Shown piece after piece: positions 56,741 to 64,000 of a stretch of DNA of 64,000 nt (the first letter of the stretch is position 1; the number at the start of each line of letters is the position of its first letter). The stretch is from an uncultured Sphingomonadaceae bacterium (GTDB lineage Bacteria > Pseudomonadota > Alphaproteobacteria > Sphingomonadales > Sphingomonadaceae). The stretch lies in the NCBI GenBank assembly GCA_947497455.1, contig CANMGU010000001.1, positions 1,736,001 to 1,800,000 on the forward strand, given 5' to 3'. The notes under the pieces are model-generated. The model did not search any database. It was given only the letters and a program-made list of their open reading frames with translations, and was not told the DNA's origin. Both the position numbers and the translations under genes were made by a program.

Positions 56741-57540
56741 AACTGATACGCTCTCTATTCATTTTAGCATTATGTGCACTTTCTGTACCTGCCGCGGCGC
56801 AAAACTTCCCTGAGCTGACTGGCCGTGTTGTCGATCAGGCCAATCTGCTTGATCCTGCACAGGAGGCTGCAATAGCCGCCAAGCTGGAATCTCTGGAAGT
56901 CAATTCAAACCGGCAGATGGTGGTGGCTACCACGCCCGACCTCCAAGGCTATGACATTGCCGACTATGGCTATCAACTTGGTCGAACCTGGGGCATCGGA
57001 CAAGATGGCGATGGTGAAGCGGAAAAAGATAATGGCATCATATTGCTGGTGGCTCCGAATGAACGGAAAGTCCGGATAGAAGTCGGTTATGGCCTGGAAG
57101 GGGTTATGACTGATGCCCTATCCGGGATCATTATTCAGAACGAAATCCTCCCGCGTTTTCGCGATGGAAACATGGCAGGAGGAATCGAGGCCGGCGTGGA
57201 CCGGATCGTCACGCACCTTGCTCTGCCGGAGGAAGAGGCACGAGCTATTGCCTCCCAAGCATTCGTCCAACAGCGTGAGCGGGCCAGTGACGGCGAAGGC
57301 GGACTTATACTATTCTGGATCATCGTCGGGATCGTAATTATCGTTATGTCCATCTCCAGTTCTCGCGGCGGCAGACGATATCGTGGTGGCGCAGGTCCGG
57401 TCGTAATCTGGGGCGGTGGCAGCGGCTCCAGTGGATGGGGAAGTTCCGGCGGAGGATTTAGTAGCGGCGGCTTTGGCGGCGGCGGATTTAGCGGTGGCGG
57501 AGGCAGCTTCGGCGGCGGCGGCGCATCGGGAGGATGGTAA
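56737..57540 (+). CDS. TPM-domain protein with Gly-rich tail
   Basis: 267 residues. Signal peptide ending AAAQN-like near residue 20, then the TPM domain (LTGRVVDQANLLDPAQEAAI, YDIADYGYQLGRTWGIG, DNGIILLVAPNERKVRIEVG), one membrane helix (about 190-207, LILFWIIVGIVIIVMSIS), and a Gly/Ser-rich C-terminus of about 50 residues with repeated GGGF/SGG units. This is the classic YgcG layout: periplasmic domain, anchor, cytosolic flexible tail. Function is unproven; TPM was named from a thylakoid photosystem II repair protein. Confidence 0.92.
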   Translation: MKLIRSLFILALCALSVPAAAQNFPELTGRVVDQANLLDPAQEAAIAAKLESLEVNSNRQMVVATTPDLQGYDIADYGYQLGRTWGIGQDGDGEAEKDNGIILLVAPNERKVRIEVGYGLEGVMTDALSGIIIQNEILPRFRDGNMAGGIEAGVDRIVTHLALPEEEARAIASQAFVQQRERASDGEGGLILFWIIVGIVIIVMSISSSRGGRRYRGGAGPVVIWGGGSGSSGWGSSGGGFSSGGFGGGGFSGGGGSFGGGGASGGW

Positions 57541-58226
57541 TGAAAAAAGTAAATCAGCTTTCCGAGGCGGACCATAAGCTGGTCACCGAAGCCGTTGGCG
57601 AGGCCGAGAAATCTACCGATGGAGAAATTGTCACGATCGTAACCGACCTTTCGGACAAATATCACGACGCGGGATTGCATTGGGCAATTGGAATGACGTT
57701 TTTGTTTCTGTCAACACTGGCTATTTTTCCGGCTTTTTATCAGTCGATCATCACGGGTCTGTTCGGCGGATGGGAACAGGATTTCACGACGGCCGGCGAG
57801 ATGATGGCGATACTCTTTATTGCCAGCGTTACTTTGTTTCTGATCATGCGCTATCTGTTTGCATGGATGCCATTGCGCCTTCTGGTAACGCCAAAGGCAA
57901 CCAAGCAGCGCCGCGTGCGAAGGCGCGCAATTGATTTTTTCAAAGTAGGCGCAGAACGACGCACTGTCGGGCTAACGGGTATTTTGATCTATGTTTCCTT
58001 GAAAGAGCATCGCGCTGAAATTGTCGCCGACGCAGCAATTTCCGAGAAAGTATCGCCCGAGGTGTGGGGCGATGCAATGGTTGCGTTGATCGATGAAATA
58101 CGGGCCGGTCAGCCTGGCAAAGGGATGGCTGCCGCTGTCCAGCATGTCGGTGTCGTCCTTCAGGAACATTTCCCCAAAACTGATAAAAATCCCAACGAAC
58201 TACCGGATCGGTTGATCGAGCTTTGA
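57540..58226 (+). CDS. TPM-domain membrane protein
   Basis: 228 residues from ATG 57540 (GGGAGG at 57528-57533, 6 nt before it; the start overlaps the previous stop, TAATG). Two membrane helices (about 45-65 and 95-115) separate an N-terminal piece (LSEADHKLVTEAVGEAEKST) from a C-terminal TPM-like part (RTVGLTGILIYVSLKEHRAE). It is the third TPM gene of the lemA operon and its stop overlaps the TTG start of the NUDIX gene. Confidence 0.88.
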   Translation: MKKVNQLSEADHKLVTEAVGEAEKSTDGEIVTIVTDLSDKYHDAGLHWAIGMTFLFLSTLAIFPAFYQSIITGLFGGWEQDFTTAGEMMAILFIASVTLFLIMRYLFAWMPLRLLVTPKATKQRRVRRRAIDFFKVGAERRTVGLTGILIYVSLKEHRAEIVADAAISEKVSPEVWGDAMVALIDEIRAGQPGKGMAAAVQHVGVVLQEHFPKTDKNPNELPDRLIEL

Positions 58227-58750
58227 GCAATATTGATGCTGACGCGCCCATCGAGACGATGTGGGAAGGTCGTTTCATCACGGCCAAACGGCAGGGCCGC
58301 TGGGAATATGTATCCCGCAGCCGTGGGATACGCGCCGCGGTCATTCTCGCGATTGAAAACGATCATGTTCTATTGGTCGAACAATATCGAGTGCCACTTG
58401 CTAAAAACTGCATTGAATTGCCAGCCGGCCTCGTCGGGGATGGAGATGACAATAGCGACGAAGATGCTTCGATCGCGGCAATCCGGGAGCTGGAAGAGGA
58501 AACCGGATATCGCGCCGAAACAATGGAAGATTGTGGCGAGTTTTATTCCTCACCGGGAATGGTCTCAGAGAGCTTCTCTCTGTTCAAAGCCAGCGACCTG
58601 ACCAAAACTGGCGAAGGCGGCGGAGTTGACGGAGAGAATATCACAGTGCATCGCGTCGCACTGCATGATTTGGGAAACTTCATCGAGCGCAAGCGTGAGG
58701 AAGGTGCTGCAATCGACGTCAGACTATTGTTACTGCTTCAGCCCCGCTAG
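58223..58750 (+). CDS. NUDIX hydrolase (ADP-ribose pyrophosphatase type)
   Basis: 175 residues from TTG 58223, overlapping the previous stop (TTGA). The Nudix box is complete: G-x5-E-x7-R-E-L-x-E-E-x-G, with RELEEETGY visible, and it is followed after 15-20 residues by EFYSSPGMVSESFSLF, the proline/glycine pattern of ADP-ribose pyrophosphatases (NudF). It probably degrades ADP-ribose or a similar nucleoside diphosphate sugar. It is the last gene of the lemA transcript and convergent with the complex I subunit gene. Confidence 0.88.
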   Translation: MSNIDADAPIETMWEGRFITAKRQGRWEYVSRSRGIRAAVILAIENDHVLLVEQYRVPLAKNCIELPAGLVGDGDDNSDEDASIAAIRELEEETGYRAETMEDCGEFYSSPGMVSESFSLFKASDLTKTGEGGGVDGENITVHRVALHDLGNFIERKREEGAAIDVRLLLLLQPR

Positions 58751-58759
58751 ACCGGAAAT

Positions 58760-59038
58760 CTAGCGAAAATTGTCCGCGTAAGCCTGTATTTTCAGAGTTT
58801 TGTGAGGCGTTGGCACCACGGAATAGACGATCCCATATTTATCTGCATAGGCTTTGGCAGCATCTACAGTGGGGAATTTCATGGTGACCTGCCGCTGCGT
58901 GTCGCCAGACCCGGCCCAACCGGTAAGCGCGTCCGCTTTACGGGCTTCGGAAGGTTCAAATTCCAGCACCCATTTATCGGTCAGGGCTCTGCCGGACTGC
59001 ATAGCGTTCATAGGTATTTGATAAATCCGTGCGGCCAT
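58760..59038 (-). CDS. Complex I accessory subunit (NDUFS4-like)
   Basis: 92 residues of the 'ETC complex I subunit conserved region' family: ARIYQIPMNAMQSGRALTDK, LEFEP, then DALTGWAGSGDTQRQVTMKF and YGIVYSVVPTPHKTLKIQAY, which is the NDUFS4 signature. Alphaproteobacterial complex I contains this accessory subunit, as does the mitochondrial enzyme. AAGGAA lies 7 nt before ATG 59038. The nuo operon is not in the window. Confidence 0.92.
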   Translation of the reverse strand: MAARIYQIPMNAMQSGRALTDKWVLEFEPSEARKADALTGWAGSGDTQRQVTMKFPTVDAAKAYADKYGIVYSVVPTPHKTLKIQAYADNFR

Positions 59039-59064
59039 CGCATTTTCCTTCGTTGATGATCGCC

Positions 59065-60078
59065 TCAATAAGCGCGTGAAATCGCAAATTCAACCGCTTC
59101 AGTCATTGCTGACTTCGCTTTGCCAGAAGGGAAAGCGCCCAACGCATCTATCGCCCGTTGTCCATAGTGGCGGGCGCGTGAAATCGTGTCATCAATGGCA
59201 CCGGTTTTCTTGAGCAGTTCCGTTGCAAAATTGAGATCATCATCGGATGTTCTATGTCCGATAATCGCATCTTTCCAGAATTTGCGATCTTCGTCATTGC
59301 CGCGCGCATAAGCCAATATTACCGGCAATGTGACTTTTCCTTCACGAAAATCATCACCGGCATCTTTACCCATGGTTTTGCTATCCGATGAATAATCAAT
59401 GGCATCATCGACCAGCTGAAAAGCAACTCCGAGATTACGGCCATAGCTGTCCAGCGCCAATTCAGTTTCTTCATCCCGTTCTGCTACAACAGCGGAAATG
59501 CGACTTGCCGCCGCGAAAAGCGCCGCTGTTTTAGATCCGATGATATCGAGATAACGATCTTCACTGGTGTCAATCTTGCGTTGGGCCGTAAGCTGGTTGA
59601 CCTCACCTTCTGCGATAATCGCAGATGCGCTGGAAAGAATTTTCAGAACCTTGAGCGATCCATCTTCCACCATCAATTCAAATGAACGACTGAACAAAAA
59701 ATCACCTACCAACACCGTCGCAGGATTTCCGAAAACCAGATTGGCAGTGGTCTTACCACGCCTAAGGTCGGAACCGTCGACCACATCGTCGTGCAACAAC
59801 GTCGCCGTATGGATAAATTCAACCGCAGCGGCGAGTTTGAAATGACGATCACCTTCATAGCCGATCAATTTGGCAGCAGCCAAGGTCAACATCGGCCGCA
59901 TCCGTTTCCCTCCGCCGGCGATCAGATGACCAGCCAATTCGGGAATCAATGGGATTTCCGATTGCATACGATCGAGAATCACGCTGTTCACTTGATTCAT
60001 ATCACTGGCGACAAGCGCCATTAGCGGTTCTAGCGACGGGGTAGTTTCACGACCCAAATGGTGGACAGTTGCAGACAT
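59065..60078 (-). CDS. ispB: Polyprenyl (octaprenyl-type) diphosphate synthase
   Basis: Builds the isoprenoid side chain of ubiquinone from farnesyl and isopentenyl diphosphates. 337 residues. First aspartate-rich motif: LLHDDVVDGSDLRRG; second: QLVDDAIDY; GGGKRMRPML at the start. The chain length (C40, C45 or C50) cannot be read by eye; sphingomonads make Q-10. It lies 26 bp upstream of the NDUFS4-like gene, probably in one transcript, which is consistent with a respiratory theme. Confidence 0.95.
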   Translation of the reverse strand: MSATVHHLGRETTPSLEPLMALVASDMNQVNSVILDRMQSEIPLIPELAGHLIAGGGKRMRPMLTLAAAKLIGYEGDRHFKLAAAVEFIHTATLLHDDVVDGSDLRRGKTTANLVFGNPATVLVGDFLFSRSFELMVEDGSLKVLKILSSASAIIAEGEVNQLTAQRKIDTSEDRYLDIIGSKTAALFAAASRISAVVAERDEETELALDSYGRNLGVAFQLVDDAIDYSSDSKTMGKDAGDDFREGKVTLPVILAYARGNDEDRKFWKDAIIGHRTSDDDLNFATELLKKTGAIDDTISRARHYGQRAIDALGAFPSGKAKSAMTEAVEFAISRAY

Positions 60079-60220
60079 GTTAGAGGCGATGTGGCAAGGG
60101 AACTGTCAGAAGGCAAGTGAAATCAAAGCAATATCAGTTCAGTTTTTTGAGTCACCTTTGCAAATCTTGTTGGCACGTCTATCAGACCGTTAATCATTCA
60201 GAAAAATCAGGCAGCGCTTC

Positions 60221-60505
60221 ATGGACGAAAAGCTTCAGCAATACCGCCAAAGCATCAACAACATAGACGCCGCTTTGGTGTTTATGCTGGCGGAACGGTT
60301 CAAGGTAACTCAGGCCGTTGGCGAGTATAAGGCCGAAAACAACCTCCCACCCGCTGATCCTAGCAGAGAACAAGAACAGATTGCACGGTTACGACAGCTC
60401 GCCAGTGATGCCAATCTCGACCCCGAATTTTCGGAAAAATTCCTGCGATTCATCATTGATGAAGTCATTCGCCATCACGAACAAATTCGTGACGAAGCTG
60501 GCTAG
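60221..60505 (+). CDS. Chorismate mutase (AroQ type)
   Basis: Converts chorismate to prephenate for phenylalanine and tyrosine synthesis. 94 residues, all helical: YRQSINNIDAALVFMLAERF, KVTQAVGEYKAEN, DPSREQEQIARLRQLASDAN and FLRFIIDEVIRHHEQIR fit the monofunctional AroQ fold (conserved R, K and Q residues of the active site). It stands alone between ispB (divergent) and the histidine kinase (convergent). Confidence 0.92.
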   Translation: MDEKLQQYRQSINNIDAALVFMLAERFKVTQAVGEYKAENNLPPADPSREQEQIARLRQLASDANLDPEFSEKFLRFIIDEVIRHHEQIRDEAG

Positions 60506-60571
60506 CTTCTGCCTTGCCTAAGGACTTTCAGCCGCAATACACGGACACCCACAACGGGTTACACAAATAAT

Positions 60572-61924
60572 TCAGGAGGTTACTGCTGATCTCGGCAAGC
60601 ACAGCCGAACCATCAGGCCGCCCAAATCTTCGCTTTCTTCCAACGATACCGTGCCATGATAGATTTCGGCTACATCCCGGACAATCGCAAGCCCCAACCC
60701 AGTACCAGGTTTTCCGGTATCCAGCCGTGCACCACGATCAAATATCCGCTGACGTTCTTCGGCCGGAATACCCAAGCCGTCATCCTCAATCAACAATTCG
60801 ACAAATTCATCGCCCGGCTCGACCGTTACAAACACACTTCCACCGCCATATTTTGCAGCATTTTCAACCAAATTGCCGATCATCTCGTCGAGATCCTGAC
60901 GCTCTACCGACACGGCTGCATCTTTGTCCCCATCAATGTCGATTCGCACGTGCTTATATAGTCGTCCAACTGCGCGCTCGACCGCTTGCAGGCTTGGCCA
61001 CACACGGGATCGGCTATGCGCATGGCCGCGTCGGCCAACCGCTCGCGCACGGGCGAGATGATGGTCCACCTGACGACGCATAACACCAGATTCTCTTATC
61101 ACTGTATCCGCAAGATCATCCGCTTTCGCCGTTGCACTATTCATAATCACGGTCAGCGGTGTCTTGAGAGCATGGGCAAGGTTACCTGCGTGCCGACGCG
61201 CTTCTTCTGCCTGCTTCTCATTATGGTCGAGTAACTCGTTTAGCTCATCAACCATCGGCGTCACTTCGTTGGGCATGGGTTCACTGACCCGTTTTTGCTG
61301 ACCGGTCCGCATCTCACCGATGGCCTTACGAATTTTGCGCAGAGGCCAAAGGCCATATAATGTTTGAAGAGCAGCCATGCCAATCAGGCCAAGGGCCAAC
61401 AGCAGAAAGCTGTTGATCAATATCGATCGGATCTCACTGACTTGCGCATCCAGCCCCTCACGGCTCTGGCCAACCTGAAAAGTCCATTTCACGTCGGAAT
61501 CCGGAAGCGTTACGCTACGCTCAACCATCCGCAAGGGCTCGTCAGCAAATTGATTGCTGTCGTAAAGGTGGGTTTCCAGGTCGTCATGCGGCTCGCTTTG
61601 CTCCAAGGCCCGATCCCACAGGGAACGAGAGGTAAAATCCTCATGACCTGCACCGCTAATCTGCCAATAAAGACCACTATTCGGTTCAAGAAAACGCTGG
61701 TCACCCAATGGTCTATTGAAGAAGACCTCACCAGTGGGATCAATCTCCGCAGAAGCAATCATCGCGGTCAGTGTATATTCCAGCTGATTGTCAAAATTTC
61801 GAGTGACCGCATTGACGAGCACTCGATCCAGCGCCACTCCACCGCCCAGCAAAAGAACGATGATCCAGGCCGCGGCAATACCGATCATCCGGCGGCTCAG
61901 TGAACCGGTGGTTTGCGTGCCCAA
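60572..61924 (-). CDS. Sensor histidine kinase (PhoQ-like)
   Basis: 450 residues. TM1 (about 13-34), a periplasmic sensor region (about 35-165), TM2 (about 166-192), HAMP-like linker, HisKA with His251 in NLAHALKTPLTVI, N-box NLVENAAKYGG, G1 DDGLGIP and G2 GTGLGLAIV. The HALKTPL H-box is the PhoQ type. The start is unclear: TTG 61924 has no ribosome site, the frame continues upstream through ESSKIDLPQ to a CTG (61990) that overlaps the response regulator stop. Last gene of the PepSY-regulator-kinase operon. Confidence 0.9.
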   Translation of the reverse strand: MGTQTTGSLSRRMIGIAAAWIIVLLLGGGVALDRVLVNAVTRNFDNQLEYTLTAMIASAEIDPTGEVFFNRPLGDQRFLEPNSGLYWQISGAGHEDFTSRSLWDRALEQSEPHDDLETHLYDSNQFADEPLRMVERSVTLPDSDVKWTFQVGQSREGLDAQVSEIRSILINSFLLLALGLIGMAALQTLYGLWPLRKIRKAIGEMRTGQQKRVSEPMPNEVTPMVDELNELLDHNEKQAEEARRHAGNLAHALKTPLTVIMNSATAKADDLADTVIRESGVMRRQVDHHLARARAVGRRGHAHSRSRVWPSLQAVERAVGRLYKHVRIDIDGDKDAAVSVERQDLDEMIGNLVENAAKYGGGSVFVTVEPGDEFVELLIEDDGLGIPAEERQRIFDRGARLDTGKPGTGLGLAIVRDVAEIYHGTVSLEESEDLGGLMVRLCLPRSAVTS

Positions 61925-61983
61925 TGATGCCGACGGTTCGGCAACCGCAGAATCTTGCGGTAAATCTATTTTGCTACTCTCAT

Positions 61984-62649
61984 TCAGCTGTCAGGATCCT
62001 CTAGACTATACCCCAGCCCCCTGATGGTCGAAATGACATCCGCGCCCAATTTCTTGCGGATACGTGTAACAAATACTTCGATGGTGTTTGAATCGCGATC
62101 AAAATCCTGATCATAAATATGTTCGATAAGCTCGGTGCGGGAAACGACTTTGCCCTTATGATGCATAAGATAGGACAAAAGCTTATATTCTTGAGCGGTA
62201 AGTTTCACCGGACTGCCATCAAGCGTTACCTTGCCCGAGCGGGTATCCAGCCGAACATCACCTGCCGTAAGCTCAGATGATGCATTGCCCGAGGCACGGC
62301 GGATCAGCGCCCGCAAACGCGCAATAAGCTCTTCGGTCTGGAAAGGTTTGGCAAGATAATCATCAGCCCCGGCATCCAGCCCTGCCACCTTATCTGACCA
62401 GCTATCCCGCGCAGTCAAAACCAGCACCGGGAAATTTCGCTCTTCCTTACGCCAACGATCAAGAACCGTCAGACCATCAATTTCCGGCAAGCCAAGGTCC
62501 AGTATCACCGCATCATATTCTTCGGTAGAGCCCATAAAGTGGCCATCTTCACCGTCAGTCGACAGATCAATCGCATAGCCATTGCTTTCCAGCGTCGATT
62601 TTAGTTGTTGCCCCAATGTGGGTTCATCTTCGACTATAAGCACGCGCAT
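61984..62649 (-). CDS. OmpR-family response regulator
   Basis: 221 residues. Receiver domain with VEDEP acidic pocket, phospho-acceptor Asp51 in VILDLGLPEIDG and the conserved Lys in DYLAKPFQ; winged-helix DNA-binding domain (about 125-219) with EYKLLSYLMHHKGKVVSRTE. ATG 62649 has GGAG 7 nt upstream. It pairs with the downstream histidine kinase in the manner of PhoP/PhoQ (FeuP/FeuQ in rhizobia); the signal is not known. Confidence 0.95.
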   Translation of the reverse strand: MRVLIVEDEPTLGQQLKSTLESNGYAIDLSTDGEDGHFMGSTEEYDAVILDLGLPEIDGLTVLDRWRKEERNFPVLVLTARDSWSDKVAGLDAGADDYLAKPFQTEELIARLRALIRRASGNASSELTAGDVRLDTRSGKVTLDGSPVKLTAQEYKLLSYLMHHKGKVVSRTELIEHIYDQDFDRDSNTIEVFVTRIRKKLGADVISTIRGLGYSLEDPDS

Positions 62650-62763
62650 AGAGTTACTCCAGAAAACCGTTTTTCATGATGACATAGCTATATCACCATC
62701 GTTCATTCTCACAATGATAAAGACAAAACGGTTTAGTACCGCAAACAAGAGGGATTATGGTGG

Positions 62764-63072
62764 CTAGCGACGCTCACGGAGGATCGCTCCGGTTCGTCCA
62801 TCCACATCAACAAAAATCACACGGCCTTCCTGAATGAACTTCAACCGATAGACTTGCGCTCTGGGATCATATTCAGGACCGAGATACTGGCTGCCTGCCA
62901 TTTTGGGGAGAACCCTGTTTTCAATCGAACGCAGAGACTTTCCCTTACCAGCCATCATTTGAGCCCGGGCCGCTTTTTGTTCATCGTCACGCTGCACAGC
63001 CTGCACAGGGACAACAGTCAACGCAAAGGCCGAAAAAGCACCAAGGGCTGAAAGAGCGATTTTGTTCAACAT
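62764..63072 (-). CDS. PepSY-domain exported protein
   Basis: 102 residues. Signal peptide (cleavage near VQA, residue 25), then a basic helix and one PepSY-like unit ending YRLKFIQEGRVIFVDVDGRTG. PepSY domains often inhibit proteases or act as periplasmic inputs of two-component systems. It is 114 bp upstream of the response regulator gene on the same strand and therefore a candidate periplasmic partner of the kinase (inference). The 252 bp between it and the ABC-F gene hold an AACTATA/TATAGTT inverted repeat at 63129-63160 but no element I can name. Confidence 0.85.
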   Translation of the reverse strand: MLNKIALSALGAFSAFALTVVPVQAVQRDDEQKAARAQMMAGKGKSLRSIENRVLPKMAGSQYLGPEYDPRAQVYRLKFIQEGRVIFVDVDGRTGAILRERR

Positions 63073-63324
63073 GGCAAATCTTTAGCTCCAGTGCTTTTAA
63101 CATCACGTGAACGGGCAGTTCACCTAGGAACTATAGTGATTAACAAATGGTTTTATAGTTAATATTGCGTCAATCGGTCGATCTGACTGCGTTTGATGCT
63201 CAAAAACCAATTGTTTCCGTTTACTGCCTGATTGTTATTCTGTGATAACTGGTCGCGCCGCTCTTCATCGTTTTTGAAAAGGAAACTTGAGCAATGCGCC
63301 ACTTGCCCCTAACGCGCATAAACA

Positions 63325-64000
63325 ATGTCACAACCACCCATTTTTTCTTACGAGCAACTGGCCCTGCATCAGGGTGAAGGCTGGCTCTTCAAAGATCTGA
63401 ACCTGCATGTCGGTCCGCGAGACCGGCTTGCCCTAATTGGTCGCAATGGTGCCGGTAAGACAACTTTGTTGCGATTGATCGCCGATCAGATTGAGGCGGA
63501 CAAGGGCAAGCGGATGGTTCAGCCTGGCACCAATATAGCGATGCTGGAACAGGAGCCGGATTTTACGCCCTTCGAAACGCTCCTGGATTTCGCTATCTCT
63601 GGTAACGACGGGCCGGCAGAACATGAAGTTCAAGCGATTGCCGATCAACTGTCGACAGATCTCTCCGTCCGCGCAGACAAGGCTAGCGGCGGCGAAAAGC
63701 GGCGGGCAGCTATCTGTCGTGCTCTAGCCCTGGAACCCGATTTGCTGTTGCTCGACGAACCCACCAATCATCTTGATCTCAGCGCCATTGATTGGCTGGA
63801 AGATTGGCTGCGCCGTTACAAAGGAGCATTCATAACCATTTCACATGACCGAACCTTTCTCACCCGCTTGACCAAACAGACCATCTGGCTTGATCGCGGA
63901 GCAATTCGTCGTCAGGAAATCGGATTTGGCGGTTACGATGCGTGGATGGAAAAGGTTCATGCCGACGAAGCACAGGCCACACAAAAAATCGATGCTAAAC
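63325..64000 (+). CDS. ABC-F family ATP-binding protein (partial)
   Basis: Soluble ABC protein that acts on the ribosome or in DNA maintenance (Uup/Etta type). The frame starts at ATG 63325 and is open to the window end, so at least 225 residues. Walker A is GRNGAGKTTLLR, the signature reads ASGGEKRRAA and Walker B is LLLLDEPTNHLDL, all of the first ABC domain; the following linker has just begun. No membrane segments. Uup is the closest guess, low certainty among ABC-F groups. Confidence 0.93.
   Translation, partial: MSQPPIFSYEQLALHQGEGWLFKDLNLHVGPRDRLALIGRNGAGKTTLLRLIADQIEADKGKRMVQPGTNIAMLEQEPDFTPFETLLDFAISGNDGPAEHEVQAIADQLSTDLSVRADKASGGEKRRAAICRALALEPDLLLLDEPTNHLDLSAIDWLEDWLRRYKGAFITISHDRTFLTRLTKQTIWLDRGAIRRQEIGFGGYDAWMEKVHADEAQATQKIDAK

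Overview
The window looks like chromosomal DNA of an alphaproteobacterium of the order Sphingomonadales (Sphingorhabdus/Parasphingorhabdus- or Erythrobacter-like; the genus is an inference). The pointers are a circularly permuted tmRNA gene, a GAAC-N7-GAAC LexA box in front of recA, CckA, HdaA, TTAA-N7-TTAA CtrA-type boxes and a LOV-HTH photoreceptor very close to EL222 of Erythrobacter. Base composition is moderate, coding density is high, and I saw no phage, IS element, CRISPR array or tRNA gene. Nearly all genes are housekeeping genes; a few accessory loci stand out.

Layout: 1-8.1 kb holds pssA (cut by the window edge) and psd, NADP isocitrate dehydrogenase, a Kef-type antiporter, alaS and a GST. 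8.2-14.0 kb holds recA with its terminator and SOS box, then the minus-strand operon dapA-smpB-DUF2062-cckA. 14.1-16.8 kb holds a soluble lytic transglycosylase and a methyltransferase. 16.8-22.5 kb is the most unusual part: a CHASE2/degenerate-GGDEF/EAL protein, a secreted FecR-domain protein with a very acidic repetitive tail, and a divergent TpsB-type outer-membrane transporter, with CtrA-like boxes between the last two. 22.6-28.9 kb holds PPK2, an unassigned exported protein, an alpha/beta hydrolase with aspS, and rnd with an I78-inhibitor lipoprotein. 28.9-36.7 kb holds DUF2066-hdaA-ppk1-ppx, divergent from purM-purN, where purN carries an extra YjbR-like domain. 36.9-40.1 kb holds the LOV-HTH regulator, an SDR, a SnoaL-like protein, ndk and a lipoprotein. 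40.2-47.9 kb holds holC-pepA, divergent from lptD-surA-pdxA-rsmA. 47.9-54.1 kb holds malate synthase G, a globin-like protein, and an M20 hydrolase coupled to astA-astB. 54.2-55.4 kb holds a small membrane protein behind a CtrA-type box, ssrA (tmRNA) and mscL. 55.6-58.8 kb holds lemA with three TPM-domain genes and a NUDIX gene. 58.8-64 kb holds a complex I accessory subunit, a polyprenyl diphosphate synthase, chorismate mutase, a PepSY-response regulator-histidine kinase operon, and the start of an ABC-F gene.

Several sets of genes work together. SmpB and tmRNA form the ribosome-rescue pair, about 42 kb apart. PPK1, PPX and PPK2 make and use polyphosphate. PssA and Psd make phosphatidylethanolamine. 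LptD and SurA serve outer-membrane assembly. CckA feeds the CtrA pathway, and CtrA-type boxes occur at two other loci in the window. The best candidate for an undescribed system is the CHASE2-EAL / FecR-acidic-repeat / TpsB locus.
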